NCBI RefSeq assembly: GCF_000516555.1
Contig: NZ_AZSJ01000003.1
Span: 1,497,301 to 1,561,300 of the forward strand
DNA from: Afipia sp. P52-10
GTDB lineage: Bacteria; Pseudomonadota; Alphaproteobacteria; Rhizobiales; Xanthobacteraceae
Direction: 5' to 3'
Length of the DNA stretch: 64,000 nt
The position numbers and the translations under genes were made by a program. Every line of letters begins with the position of its first letter. Position 1 is the first letter of the stretch. This document shows, one piece after another, positions 29,259 to 37,360 of this stretch. Below the pieces are notes generated by a model. It did no database searches. It had not been told where the DNA came from and saw only the letters and a list, made by a program, of their open reading frames with translations.

Positions 29259-31382
29259 TCAGGCCAGATGCAATGCGGTGATCACCATGTCGATCGCCTT
29301 GATGCCGGCGAACGGAATGATGATGCCGCCGATGCCGTAAACCAGGATATTGCGGCGGAGCAGCGCGGCCGCGCCGATCGCCCGGTAGCGGACGCCCTTC
29401 AGCGCCAGCGGAATCAGCGCGATGATGATCAGCGCGTTGAAGATGATCGCCGACAGGATCGCGCTCTGCGGCGTCGCCAGGTTCATGATGTTCAGCGTCT
29501 GAAGCTGCGGATAGAACGCGACGAACATCGCCGGGATGATGGCGAAATACTTGGCGACATCGTTGGCGATGGAAAACGTCGTCAGCGAGCCGCGCGTCAT
29601 CAAGAGCTGCTTGCCGATCTCGACGATCTCGATCAACTTGGTCGGATTGGAATCCAGGTCGACCATGTTGCCGGCTTCACGCGCCGCCTGCGTGCCGGTG
29701 TTCATGGCAACGCCGACATCGGCTTGCGCGAGCGCGGGCGCGTCGTTGGTCCCGTCGCCGCACATCGCCACCAGCTTGCCCTTGGCCTGCTCGTTTCGGA
29801 TCAGCTTCAGCTTGTCCTCCGGCGTCGCCTGCGCGAGGAAGTCGTCGACGCCGGCCTCGGCGGCGATCGCCGCTGCCGTCATCGGGTTGTCGCCGGTGAT
29901 CATGATGGTGCGGATGCCCATGCGCCGCAGCTCTGCAAAGCGTTCGCGGATGCCGCCCTTGACGATGTCCTTGAGCTGAACGACGCCGAGCAGGCGACCG
30001 TCCTTCGCCACCGCCAGCGGCGTCCCGCCCTGCCTGGCAATCTCGTCCGCGATCGCGTTCACCTCCCGTACCGTCTCGCTGCCGAGGCCGGGCTGAACCA
30101 TACGCGCTCCCCCTGTCTGCGCGATCGCCGCGGGCGCGGGGGTCAGGAACGCAACGACGGAATCGACCGCACCCTTGCGAACCCAGGACGAACCGATTTC
30201 GACGCCGCTCATGCGGCTCTGCGCCGTGAACGGAACGAATGTCGCCTGCATGTCGGCCAGATCGCGACCGCGGATACCGTATTTCTCCTTTGCCAGCACG
30301 ACGATGGAGCGGCCCTCCGGCGTCTCGTCCGCGAGCGAGGCGAGCTGCGCCGCATCGGCCAGCTCCAGTTCGGAAACGCCACGCAGCGGGCGGAACGCCG
30401 TCGCCTGGCGATTGCCCAGGGTGATGGTGCCGGTCTTGTCCAACAGCAGCGTATCGACGTCGCCGGCCGCTTCCACCGCGCGACCCGACATCGCCAGCAC
30501 GTTGAAGCGGATCAGCCGGTCCATGCCGGCGATGCCAATCGCCGACAACAGCGCGCCGATGGTGGTGGGGATCAGCGTCACGAACAGCGCCACCAGGATC
30601 ACCACCGAAACCGAGCCGCCGGCATATGCCACGTAGCTCGGAATGGTCGCGGTCGCGAACACGAAGATGATCGTCAGCCCCGCCAGCAGAATGTTGAGGG
30701 CGATCTCATTCGGCGTCTTCTGCCGCTCGGCGCCTTCGACCAGGCCGATCATCCGATCGAGGAAGGTCGAGCCCGGCGCGGCGGTGATGCGCACGCGAAT
30801 CCAGTCCGACAGCACCTGCGTTCCACCGGTGACGGCGGAGCGGTCGCCGCCGGATTCGCGGATCACCGGCGCCGACTCGCCGGTGATCGCCGCCTCGTTC
30901 ACCGAGGCGACGCCTTCGATCACCTCGCCGTCCGAGGGGATCGTGTCACCGGCCTCGACCAGAACGACATCGCCGACTTTCAGGTCCGTGCTCGGAACCA
31001 GCGCGTAGCTGTCCCGTGCCGCCCCGAGCAGCTTCGCCTTGGTGTCGGTGCGGGTCTTGCGCAGCGTTTCCGCCTGCGCCTTGCCGCGCCCCTCGGCGAC
31101 CGCTTCGGCAAAGTTCGCGAACAGGATGGTGAACCAGAGCCACAGCACGATCTGGATCTCGAACAGGATCGGACCACCGGCAGCGATATCGCGGATCAGG
31201 ATCACCGTCGTCAGCAGCGTGACGATCTCCAGCACGAACATCACCGGATTCTTCATCAGGCCGCGCGGATCCAGCTTGGCGAACGATGCGCCGATCGCGG
31301 GGAGCACGATCTTCGGATCAAGCAACGTCGAGGCCGACGAGCGGTTGCGGGCTTTCGAGGTGTCCATTCTTGAGATGTCCAT
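29259..31382 (-). CDS. kdpB: Potassium-transporting ATPase, ATP-binding subunit KdpB
   Basis: P-type ATPase subunit, 707 residues. Phosphorylation site Asp315 in DKTGTI; actuator motif TGES at 167-170; hinge motif [14 protein letters not shown] and [18 protein letters not shown] near the C-terminal third; membrane segments about 50-95, 230-280 and the last 120 residues. Start ATG 31382 has GGGAG 7 nt upstream; a second ATG five codons on is possible. Drives high-affinity K+ import with KdpA. Confidence 0.97.
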   Translation of the reverse strand: MDISRMDTSKARNRSSASTLLDPKIVLPAIGASFAKLDPRGLMKNPVMFVLEIVTLLTTVILIRDIAAGGPILFEIQIVLWLWFTILFANFAEAVAEGRGKAQAETLRKTRTDTKAKLLGAARDSYALVPSTDLKVGDVVLVEAGDTIPSDGEVIEGVASVNEAAITGESAPVIRESGGDRSAVTGGTQVLSDWIRVRITAAPGSTFLDRMIGLVEGAERQKTPNEIALNILLAGLTIIFVFATATIPSYVAYAGGSVSVVILVALFVTLIPTTIGALLSAIGIAGMDRLIRFNVLAMSGRAVEAAGDVDTLLLDKTGTITLGNRQATAFRPLRGVSELELADAAQLASLADETPEGRSIVVLAKEKYGIRGRDLADMQATFVPFTAQSRMSGVEIGSSWVRKGAVDSVVAFLTPAPAAIAQTGGARMVQPGLGSETVREVNAIADEIARQGGTPLAVAKDGRLLGVVQLKDIVKGGIRERFAELRRMGIRTIMITGDNPMTAAAIAAEAGVDDFLAQATPEDKLKLIRNEQAKGKLVAMCGDGTNDAPALAQADVGVAMNTGTQAAREAGNMVDLDSNPTKLIEIVEIGKQLLMTRGSLTTFSIANDVAKYFAIIPAMFVAFYPQLQTLNIMNLATPQSAILSAIIFNALIIIALIPLALKGVRYRAIGAAALLRRNILVYGIGGIIIPFAGIKAIDMVITALHLA

Positions 31383-31395
31383 GGAACAGCTCCCG

Positions 31396-33108
31396 TCAAT
31401 TCGCGGAAAACAATGTGCCGGACGCCATCGCCAAGTGCTCGACGATGGGACCGAGCGCGAGCGCCGGAAAATATGTGAGACCGCCGACGATCACGATCAC
31501 GCCGACCACGAGACCGACGAACAGCGCGCTATCGGTCGGAAACGTGCCGGCCGAGACCGGCACCGATTTCTTCGCCGCCAGCGAGCCAGCGATCGCCATC
31601 GTCGGCACGATCATGCCGAAGCGGCCGACCAGCATCGCGATCGCGCCGGCGAGATTGTAGAACATGGTGTTGCCGGTGAGGCCGCCGAACGCGGAGCCGT
31701 TGTTCGCGGTCTGCGAGGTGAAGGCGTAGAGCACCTCCGAGAAGCCATGTGGTCCGGCATTGGCCATCGACGCCACCGCCGGCGGATAGACCACCGCCAC
31801 CGCGGTCCAGCCGAGGATCATCAGCGGCAGCACCAGGATCGCCAGCATCGCCAGCTTCACCTCGCGCGCCTCGATCTTCTTGCCGAGATATTCCGGCGTC
31901 CGGCCCACCATCAGGCCTGCGATGAACATCGCCAGCACGACGAATAGCAACATGCCGTAGAGCCCGGCACCGACGCCGCCGACGATGATCTCGCCGAGCT
32001 GCATGTTGATCATCGGGATCATCCCGCCCAGCGCAGTGAGCGAGTCATGCATCGCGTTGACCGCGCCGCAGGACGCCGCGGTCGTGACCACCGCAAACAG
32101 CGCCGACGCGACGATGCCAAAACGCAGCTCCTTGCCCTCCATGTTGCCGCCGGCCAGCCCGAGCGCGGTGAACGCGTCATTGCCGCGCGCCTCGGCCCAG
32201 TAGGTGACAGCGACGCCGGCAACGAACAGCACACCCATGATGGCAAGGATCGCCCAACCCTGGCGCTGGTTACCAACCATACGGCCGAACACGTTGGTCA
32301 GCGCGGCACCGATCGCGAAGATCGACACCATCTGCACGAAATTCGACAGCGCGGTCGGGTTCTCGAACGGATGCGCGGCGTTGGCGTTGAAGAAGCCGCC
32401 GCCGTTGGTGCCGAGCATCTTGATCGCCACCTGCGAGGCGACCGGGCCGATCGCGATGGTCTGCTTCGCGCCTTCGAGCGTGGTAGCCTCGATCGAGGGG
32501 CCCAAGGTTTGCGGCATGCCCTGCCACACCAGAAACAGCGCATAGACGACGCAGATCGGCAGCAGCACGTAGAGCGTACCGCGGGTGACATCGACCCAGA
32601 AATTGCCGACTGTCCTTGCGGATGCGCGGGCGAAGCCGCGCACCAGCGCCATGGCAAGCGCAATGCCGGTCGCGGCCGAGAGAAAGTTCTGGTGCGTCAG
32701 ACCCAGCATCTGCACGAGATATGACACCGTGCTCTCGCCGCCGTAGTTCTGCCAGTTGGTGTTGGTGACGAAACTGACCGCCGTATTCAGCGACAGATCC
32801 GGCGCGACCGCCGTCATCCCTTGCGGATTGAACGGCAGAGAGGGCTGGAAGCGCAGCAGCGCATAAAGGATCAGGAAGCCACCGATATTGAACAACAACA
32901 TCGCGGCCGTATAGGTCAACCAGTGCTGCTCCCGCGTCTCGTCAACGCCGCCAACGCGATACAACGCAGTCTCGACCGGTCGCAGCACCGGCGACAGAAA
33001 CGTCCGTTCGCCGTTGAACACCTTCGTCATGAACCACCCGAGCGGTTTGACGAGCGCGACGACCACGGCGCAGAACAAGGCGATCTGGACCCAGCCTACA
33101 AGTGTCAT
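31396..33108 (-). CDS. kdpA: Potassium-transporting ATPase, K+-binding subunit KdpA
   Basis: 570 residues, ten or so membrane helices. KdpA is built of four channel-like repeats; selectivity-filter segments are visible, including [20 protein letters not shown] in the middle and [17 protein letters not shown] near the C-terminus. It binds and conducts K+ in the Kdp complex. Preceded by kdpF (11-bp gap) and followed by kdpB (13-bp gap). Confidence 0.96.
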   Translation of the reverse strand: MTLVGWVQIALFCAVVVALVKPLGWFMTKVFNGERTFLSPVLRPVETALYRVGGVDETREQHWLTYTAAMLLFNIGGFLILYALLRFQPSLPFNPQGMTAVAPDLSLNTAVSFVTNTNWQNYGGESTVSYLVQMLGLTHQNFLSAATGIALAMALVRGFARASARTVGNFWVDVTRGTLYVLLPICVVYALFLVWQGMPQTLGPSIEATTLEGAKQTIAIGPVASQVAIKMLGTNGGGFFNANAAHPFENPTALSNFVQMVSIFAIGAALTNVFGRMVGNQRQGWAILAIMGVLFVAGVAVTYWAEARGNDAFTALGLAGGNMEGKELRFGIVASALFAVVTTAASCGAVNAMHDSLTALGGMIPMINMQLGEIIVGGVGAGLYGMLLFVVLAMFIAGLMVGRTPEYLGKKIEAREVKLAMLAILVLPLMILGWTAVAVVYPPAVASMANAGPHGFSEVLYAFTSQTANNGSAFGGLTGNTMFYNLAGAIAMLVGRFGMIVPTMAIAGSLAAKKSVPVSAGTFPTDSALFVGLVVGVIVIVGGLTYFPALALGPIVEHLAMASGTLFSAN

Positions 33109-33119
33109 GGCAACGCCTC

Positions 33120-33209
33120 CTAGAAGCGCTCGGCGCGCAGCAGAGCATAGGTGAGATAGACAAGCAGGCCTGCCGTCACGATTGCCGCGAGCACATAATC
33201 AAGGTCCAT
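33120..33209 (-). CDS. kdpF: Potassium-transporting ATPase KdpF subunit
   Basis: 29-residue single-helix peptide ([20 protein letters not shown]... ending RAERF), the usual KdpF size. It stabilises the KdpABC complex. Start at ATG 33209; it lies 11 bp before kdpA. The long open frame reaching further upstream is an artefact overlapping the next microgene. Confidence 0.85.
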   Translation of the reverse strand: MDLDYVLAAIVTAGLLVYLTYALLRAERF

Positions 33210-33229
33210 GATGAAGCTCCCCGCCGCTA

Positions 33230-33313
33230 TCAGAGCCATTCGCACGCGAAGGCGTAGCCGACCGTCAGCGCGAAGAAGCCGGCGACGATGGCGAGCATGA
33301 TGATGTCCTGCAT
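33230..33313 (-). CDS. 27-residue membrane microprotein at the head of the kdp operon
   Basis: Too small for routine gene finding but well supported: ATG 33313 with a perfect AGGAGG eight nt upstream, 27 codons, stop 20 bp before kdpF. The peptide begins MQDIIMLAIVAGFFAL and ends YAFACEWL: an acidic N-terminus, one hydrophobic helix with small residues, and a Cys near the C-terminus. Layout resembles KdpF without being an evident copy. I recall similar short frames ahead of kdpF in related rhizobia; function unknown. It may be an additional Kdp subunit or regulator. Confidence 0.7.
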   Translation of the reverse strand: MQDIIMLAIVAGFFALTVGYAFACEWL

Positions 33314-33658
33314 GGCATGACCCTCCTGAGCATCCGCCGGTGCCGGTTTTGCGCCACGCATGGTCGGGCTCGACAAAATGATCGCGCGAGACAGACGGCC
33401 CGCCTCGCATCGGCGATCAGGTGCCATTCAGCGCATAGGTTTTCGAGATGAGGGCGAAGCCAACGTTATAGGAATCTCATAAAGATCGACGGCGGATCTG
33501 CTAGCCAATGCCTGAAAATCCTGCGCTGGCGCGACGTTCCGAGGCTCACCTCAAGCGTTTCGCCCGCGCAGCGCGTCCGCCCCTATAACATTCCTATACG
33601 GTGGCCACCGGTTCGCTCTCGCTTTCCTACGGCTCTGCATTGCAGAGAGACGGACAGG
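33314..33658. other. kdp promoter region, divergent to an unknown gene
   Basis: 345 bp, no gene. The sequence ATTCCTATA occurs twice in opposite orientation: minus strand at 33475-33467 and plus strand at 33590-33598. Each sits beside CTATAAC, which resembles a -10 box. A perfect 12-bp palindrome CGGTGGCCACCG occupies 33599-33610. These are candidates for divergent promoters and a KdpE or other operator. Confidence 0.5.
33599..33610. promoter_or_regulatory. 12-bp palindrome, possible operator
   Basis: CGGTGGCCACCG is self-complementary over 12 bp and lies immediately downstream of a CTATAACATTCCTATA segment, 48 bp before the next rightward gene. Binding factor unknown. Confidence 0.35.
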
Positions 33659-34072
33659 ATGAGTGTGCAGGTCCCATCGCTCGAGGATGCCGATCGCCGC
33701 GTCAGAGACTGGCTGTTTCTGCTGCTGCGCTTTGCAATCACACGCGATCCGGGAGACCGCGCCGCCGTGATGGATACGGCCACCGCGCTCGATAGGGCGA
33801 CTCGGCGTACTCCGTCGTCGTTCAGCTTCTTCGTCCGGACCAGCGGCCGGCTCTGCGATGCAATCCTGCAGAATCACGACATCCCGGCCCAACAGCTTCT
33901 CCGCGGCCACGCCGCCGGCATCGACGAGCCACGGCTGCGAGCTGCCTTTCTCGCCAGCGTCGGCCTGAACGATCCCGCCGTACAAACGCCCCCTCGACGC
34001 CGGGCACTCTGGCGTGACCGCGACGACCTCTGGCGCGGGCTGCCGAAACGACCGGGCCACCGCCTGACCTGA
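33659..34072 (+). CDS. Hypothetical protein, helical
   Basis: 137 residues, not recognised. Predominantly helical, charged, without leader or membrane segment: VRDWLFLLLRFAITRD near the N-terminus, a central FFVRTSGRLCDAILQNH segment and an Arg-rich tail. Start ATG 33659; the ribosome-binding site (GACAGG) is weak. Divergent from kdp across a region with matched promoter motifs, so it may respond to the same signals. Codon choice matches neighbours, which supports it being real. Confidence 0.6.
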   Translation: MSVQVPSLEDADRRVRDWLFLLLRFAITRDPGDRAAVMDTATALDRATRRTPSSFSFFVRTSGRLCDAILQNHDIPAQQLLRGHAAGIDEPRLRAAFLASVGLNDPAVQTPPRRRALWRDRDDLWRGLPKRPGHRLT

Positions 34073-34188
34073 CCTCTATGCAACGGCTATAACATGGCCC
34101 GCTGGATCGTCTCGTTTCCCTATGTGGATTGCACCACCTTGAAAGCGCTGCCGCGAACCGGCCGCACCTGCTTTCAAGGAGGCACGCC

Positions 34189-34662
34189 ATGCTGCCGATC
34201 CCCGAACAGAGCGATACACCCACGCAGCTGTTGCAACGCATTCGCGCTGCCGGTATGCCGAACCACAGCCTTGTCGCCCGCATCCTCGCCGACGCCTGTC
34301 CGCGCGCCACGAGCCTCCGCCGCCGAAAACAAGCCGATGCGCTCGAGAGCGCGCTTGCCGCCGGCGCGTGGACCGATGTTGCGCTGGCACTGATCACCCT
34401 CGAACTGCCGGGCTGGATCATGCGCCGGATGATGTGGGACGATGGCGTGTGGCTATGCGCGCTCTCCCGCACGCCGACCCTGCCGATCGAACTGGATGAC
34501 ATCGCCGAGACGAGCCACGCAGCGCTGCCGCTGGCGATGATCGCGGCCCTGCTGGAAGCAAAACGCATGAGCGTGGTCACGGCAAGCAACCGCCCAGGAT
34601 CCGTTCCGGCAGTCCGCGCTGCGCATGGACATTCCATCTGCTGCGACAACTTCGCGCGATGA
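34189..34662 (+). CDS. Hypothetical protein
   Basis: 157 residues, not recognised. ATG 34189 is chosen because AAGGAGG stands 6 nt upstream; an in-frame ATG at 34129 lacks one. Mostly helical with LLQRIRAAGMPNHSLVARILADA, a Trp-rich central stretch (ELPGWIMRRMM, DDGVWLCAL) and a basic tail. A CTATAACAT sequence at 34087-34095 resembles the -10-like motif in the kdp promoter region. Probably soluble. Role unknown. Confidence 0.65.
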   Translation: MLPIPEQSDTPTQLLQRIRAAGMPNHSLVARILADACPRATSLRRRKQADALESALAAGAWTDVALALITLELPGWIMRRMMWDDGVWLCALSRTPTLPIELDDIAETSHAALPLAMIAALLEAKRMSVVTASNRPGSVPAVRAAHGHSICCDNFAR

Positions 34663-34737
34663 TCGTCCGCGCCACACCGCCGGCTGCGCGAACCGCTCCT
34701 CATAAGCCCGACTCAGTTCTCGACACTGGAGATCATC

Positions 34738-35004
34738 ATGCGCAAGGAAGACCCTCTCCCCGCAGCGAACGACCGAACCTTCCAGATCGGACGCGACCGG
34801 CGCGGCCGCTGGGTTGTCCAGGATTCCAATCATTTGTGCGGCGGTCTGTTCGTCAGCCGCGCCGCAGCGCTCAAGTTCGCTTTATCGGAAAGCGGCCATC
34901 GATCCGAAGCCGTCTTCATTGTCGCAGACACGATCGAACTCGACTTCGGCCCTGCGGTCTCATGCATTCCTCGGATGATCAACCATCGCCAGCGCGCGGC
35001 ATAG
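34738..35004 (+). CDS. Small hypothetical protein
   Basis: 88 residues, not recognised. Start ATG 34738 with GGAG 6 nt upstream. The middle reads like a compact beta/alpha unit: IGRDRRGRWVVQDSNHLCGG followed by LFVSRAAALKFALSESGH, a pattern I associate with short uncharacterised rhizobial proteins. No leader or membrane segment. It stands alone between the previous hypothetical gene and the ECF sigma gene on the same strand. Confidence 0.6.
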   Translation: MRKEDPLPAANDRTFQIGRDRRGRWVVQDSNHLCGGLFVSRAAALKFALSESGHRSEAVFIVADTIELDFGPAVSCIPRMINHRQRAA

Positions 35005-35184
35005 ACGCCACCGTACCAAGGGAACGACGTCTCCGCGACACGAGCAGACGCTGCGTCCATTTGCAGACTGAGCCTCTGCATCGGGCCGTCCCCGAACGCT
35101 TTCATGCACCTCATGCACTTGCGAGCGATGCGCATTCGGACGATGCGGTGTGATCGTGTTCATCACGAAAAGTTTGGATGGTGT

Positions 35185-35215
35185 TGAAACGATGTGGACC
35201 GCCAGGACGAATTAT
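35185..35215 (+). promoter_or_regulatory. Candidate ECF-sigma promoter (autoregulation)
   Basis: TGAAACG (35185-35191), 16 nt, CGAATTAT (35208-35215), 50 bp before the sigma gene ATG. The same pattern TGMAACG-N16-CGAAYTAT occurs at 36711-36741 before the small secreted protein gene. Caulobacter SigF, of the same sigma/anti-sigma class, uses GTAACC-N16-CGAA, with identical spacing and -10. Confidence 0.6.
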
Positions 35216-35264
35216 AAACCGGAAAGGAGTGGCTGCCGTCCCGCGCAGCGCATCGAACACGACA

Positions 35265-35831
35265 ATGCAGGCGACCGAAGCCCAGTTGAAACAATTGCTG
35301 ATGGATCACCTTGCCGGCGATCCGGACGCCTATCGCCTGTTCCTTCAGAAGCTAAGCGGGTTGCTGCGGCAATTCGTCAGCCGCCGCCTGTTCCGCCTGC
35401 GCCGCACCGACCACGACGTCGAAGACATCGTGCAGGAAACGCTGCTGGCGATCCACAACCGCCGTCACACCTACGACGGCGAGACACCCGTCACCGCCTG
35501 GGCTTATGCCATCGCCCGCTACAAGCTGATCGACAGTCTGCGCACGTCGGGCTGCAACGGTGATTTGAAAACCTCCGACCCCATGGCTGGCGCCGTCGAT
35601 GACAGCGACAAGACCGAAGCGAGGCTGGTGGTCCGCAAGATTCTGTCACTGTTGCCGGAGCGGCTGCGCGCGCCGATCGAGCTGATGAAGCTTCAGGGGC
35701 TGTCCGCATCGGAGGCGGCTCGCCGCACCGGCACGTCCGAGGTGACGGTACGCGTCAATGTGCATCGTGGCCTCAAGGAACTCGGAAAGGTCTGCGGCGT
35801 GCAGAACAGGAGCCGCGATGAGGACCGATGA
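35265..35831 (+). CDS. ECF RNA polymerase sigma factor (EcfF/SigF type)
   Basis: 188 residues from ATG 35265. Region 2 includes HDVEDIVQETLLAIHNRR and TPVTAWAYAIARYKLID; region 4 includes LSASEAARRTGTSEVTVRVNVHRGLKEL. The partner immediately downstream is a DUF1109 membrane protein whose gene overlaps by 14 bp, as in Caulobacter SigF-NrsF and Bradyrhizobium EcfF-OsrA, which respond to oxidative or electrophile stress. The ATG lacks a good ribosome-binding site at close range; an AAGGAG about 40 nt upstream has no suitable start after it, so the start is moderately sure. Confidence 0.88.
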   Translation: MQATEAQLKQLLMDHLAGDPDAYRLFLQKLSGLLRQFVSRRLFRLRRTDHDVEDIVQETLLAIHNRRHTYDGETPVTAWAYAIARYKLIDSLRTSGCNGDLKTSDPMAGAVDDSDKTEARLVVRKILSLLPERLRAPIELMKLQGLSASEAARRTGTSEVTVRVNVHRGLKELGKVCGVQNRSRDEDR

Positions 35832-36468
35832 TCTGATTGCCGATCTCGGTGCCGCTCCGCCGCCGCTTCGGCTCATCGATCCGACGTGGACGGTGCTTGG
35901 CGCAGTGCTGCTCTCTTGTCTCGCGGTCGCGACCATCGCTTTTGCCTGGCTTGGACTGGGTCGTGATATCGAGAACATCCTCGCGCTCAGACGGCATGAG
36001 TTTCTGATCAATCTCGCCTTTGTCGTCAGCGTCGGCAGTGTGGCGATGGCCATCGTCCGCGATCTCGCCATTCCGGGCAAGGCGACGCGCCTGCCGGCAC
36101 GCGCCGTTGTCGTTCCCTTCGTGCTGATCGCCGCCGTGGCTGCACATGAAGCGGGCACAGCAACCCTGCATCACGACGTTCCGCACGCTGACGGCGCATC
36201 GTGGCTCACCTGTCTTTGGCAGACATCGATGCTCGCGCTTCCGCCGTTCGCGATCCTGGCGTTCGGCATCCGCCGCCTGGCGCCGACGGATCTGCGGCGC
36301 GCGGGATTTTACGTCGGCCTGCTCGCCGGTGCGATCGGATCGATGGGCTTTTGCCTGCATGCTCCGGCCGGCACCGTTGCCTTCGGCGCAACCGTCTACA
36401 CGGGCGGCATCCTCGGCATGGCAATGGTCGGCGGATGGATCGGACCACGGCTGCTGCGCTGGCGCTAG
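35818..36468 (+). CDS. DUF1109 (NrsF/OsrA-type) membrane anti-sigma factor
   Basis: 216 residues, about six transmembrane helices, no extracytoplasmic domain. Overlaps the sigma gene by 14 bp. Cysteines at 34, 132 (SWLTCLWQ) and 179 (MGFCLHAPAG); the latter two lie in conserved membrane-edge motifs and correspond in place to the Cys pair implicated in stress sensing in NrsF/OsrA proteins. It probably holds the sigma factor at the inner membrane and releases it on Cys modification. The TAG stop is part of the left arm of a hairpin (36465-36540). Confidence 0.88.
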   Translation: MRTDDLIADLGAAPPPLRLIDPTWTVLGAVLLSCLAVATIAFAWLGLGRDIENILALRRHEFLINLAFVVSVGSVAMAIVRDLAIPGKATRLPARAVVVPFVLIAAVAAHEAGTATLHHDVPHADGASWLTCLWQTSMLALPPFAILAFGIRRLAPTDLRRAGFYVGLLAGAIGSMGFCLHAPAGTVAFGATVYTGGILGMAMVGGWIGPRLLRWR

Positions 36469-36540
36469 TGGTTCGATTCCAACATTTGCATCCCGCTGCT
36501 GCAACGATGTTTGCAAATGTTGGAATCAAAGAACCACTAG
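36465..36540. repeat. Hairpin repeat 1 (26-29-bp arms with 3-nt bulge)
   Basis: Left arm 36465-36490, right arm 36512-36540, loop 21 nt. Both arms read CTAGTGGTTC ... GATTCCAACATTTGCA on opposite strands; the right arm has an extra AAA (TTT on the complementary reading) after GGTTC. The anti-sigma stop codon lies inside the left arm. Could serve as a terminator or be a mobile palindromic repeat. Confidence 0.85.
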
Positions 36541-36556
36541 CAGACATAGAGCTTGG

Positions 36557-36627
36557 TGGAGCTTTGGATTTGACATTCGCATGGCGCACCCGCGGCTACG
36601 TGGGATGCGAATGTCAAATCCGCTCCA
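36557..36627. repeat. Hairpin repeat 2, same architecture as repeat 1, different sequence
   Basis: Left arm 36557-36582 (TGGAGC-TTT-GGATTTGACATTCGCAT), right arm 36605-36627 is the complement without the three T residues; loop 22 nt. Sixteen bp after repeat 1. Arm length, loop size and the 3-nt asymmetric bulge match repeat 1 although the base sequence differs. Confidence 0.85.
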
Positions 36628-36710
36628 CTCGCTCGCATGTCGCACGTTCGCGCAGTCTGCCGCGTTCACGCGCTGATCAGCCGGTCGTGACGTGATCGTG
36701 ACCGGCAGAC

Positions 36711-36741
36711 TGCAACGCTGTGACCGTGTTCTGCGAACTAT
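36711..36741 (+). promoter_or_regulatory. Candidate ECF-sigma promoter of the small secreted protein gene
   Basis: TGCAACG (36711-36717), 16 nt, CGAACTAT (36734-36741), 54 bp before the ATG at 36796. Aligns with the motif before the sigma gene (35185-35215), sharing also a TGTG directly after the first box. Confidence 0.6.
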
Positions 36742-36795
36742 CAGACAGGAAGCCAGCACGGCTTTCCCTGAAACCCAATCAAGGACACGGACATC

Positions 36796-37098
36796 ATGAA
36801 GCTCACTGCAGTCGCGCTCGGTTTCGTTGCCGCTTTCGCCACCGCAGGCACCGCCGCAGCCTCCTATCGCCTGCCATCCACGGCCTCGCTGGAGGAGCGG
36901 GCTGCGTACGAAACCCATCACACGATGATCAACCAGTATCATCCCGAGCGCGCCTTCGGCACGATGATGGCCCCCGACGCGCCGCGCATGATCCGCGCGC
37001 AGCGGAGCTTCATCAGCGACGGAGAACGCAACTGGTTCAAGCAATCGTCGGGCGAGCAGTATGGCGGCTGCTCCACCGACGTCAGCAGGCCGTGCTGA
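36796..37098 (+). CDS. Small secreted protein, probable ECF regulon member
   Basis: 100 residues, not a recognised family. Signal peptide MKLTAVALGFVAAFATAGTA with cleavage near residue 22, so it is periplasmic. The mature 78 residues are polar, with ASLEERAAYETHHTMINQYHPERAFGTMMAP and two C-terminal cysteines (92 and 100) that could form a disulfide or bind metal. Placed directly after the sigma/anti-sigma pair with a matching promoter motif, which suggests a stress-induced periplasmic function. Its ribosome-binding site is AAGGA with slightly long spacing. Confidence 0.7.
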   Translation: MKLTAVALGFVAAFATAGTAAASYRLPSTASLEERAAYETHHTMINQYHPERAFGTMMAPDAPRMIRAQRSFISDGERNWFKQSSGEQYGGCSTDVSRPC

Positions 37099-37164
37099 TA
37101 ACGCGGCCGCGTCTCGATGTCGCGATGATGTCTGGGCGCATCGCACAGCTTCGTCCGCACGACA

Positions 37165-37212
37165 GCTGATCCAAGCGATACTTGATCCAGACCGCACCTG
37201 ATCCAGACCACA
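37165..37212. repeat. Three tandem 16-bp imperfect repeats
   Basis: Units at 37165-37180, 37181-37196 and 37197-37212 share the core YTGATCCARRCC and keep an exact 16-bp period. The last two differ at only a few positions. They lie between the small secreted protein gene and comM. A short hairpin GGCTGCT-CCA-AGCAGCC follows at 37223-37239. Confidence 0.6.
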
Positions 37213-37222
37213 CCAGGCCGGC

Positions 37223-37239
37223 GGCTGCTCCAAGCAGCC
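37223..37239. terminator. Short hairpin after the secreted protein gene
   Basis: Perfect 7-bp stem GGCTGCT / AGCAGCC with a 3-nt loop, 125 bp beyond the stop of the small secreted protein gene. No T-run; weak terminator candidate. Confidence 0.35.
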
Positions 37240-37360
37240 ACCGGCTTGGTGCGCACCGTTCTCGCGCCGGCGGTCGGCATGCGCCGTCCGCCATGTTCCC
37301 TAAATGTTCTTGCCAGGGACCCAATCCTTCGCTAGCCTCTTTGGCGGCATTGGGGGCGAA

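Larger units (their letters stand above)
36469..36795. other. Repeat-bearing intergenic region after the sigma/anti-sigma genes
   Basis: 327 bp, no gene. The first half is occupied by two adjacent hairpin repeats (36465-36540 and 36557-36627). The second half holds a candidate ECF promoter (36711-36741) for the small secreted protein gene. A short imperfect repeat of GTGAYCGTG also occurs at about 36692-36728. Confidence 0.6.

Noticed and set aside
29046-31373. 775-codon plus-strand open frame over kdpB
   Set aside because: Antisense shadow of kdpB, no recognisable domain or ribosome-binding site.
35149-36731. TGTGAYCGTGTTC shared at 35149-35161 and 36719-36731 as the ECF promoter itself
   Set aside because: It is a real 12/13 match, but its distance to CGAA differs (4 versus 2 nt) and it does not form a two-box promoter. 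The TGMAACG-N16-CGAAYTAT alignment fits both sites better.
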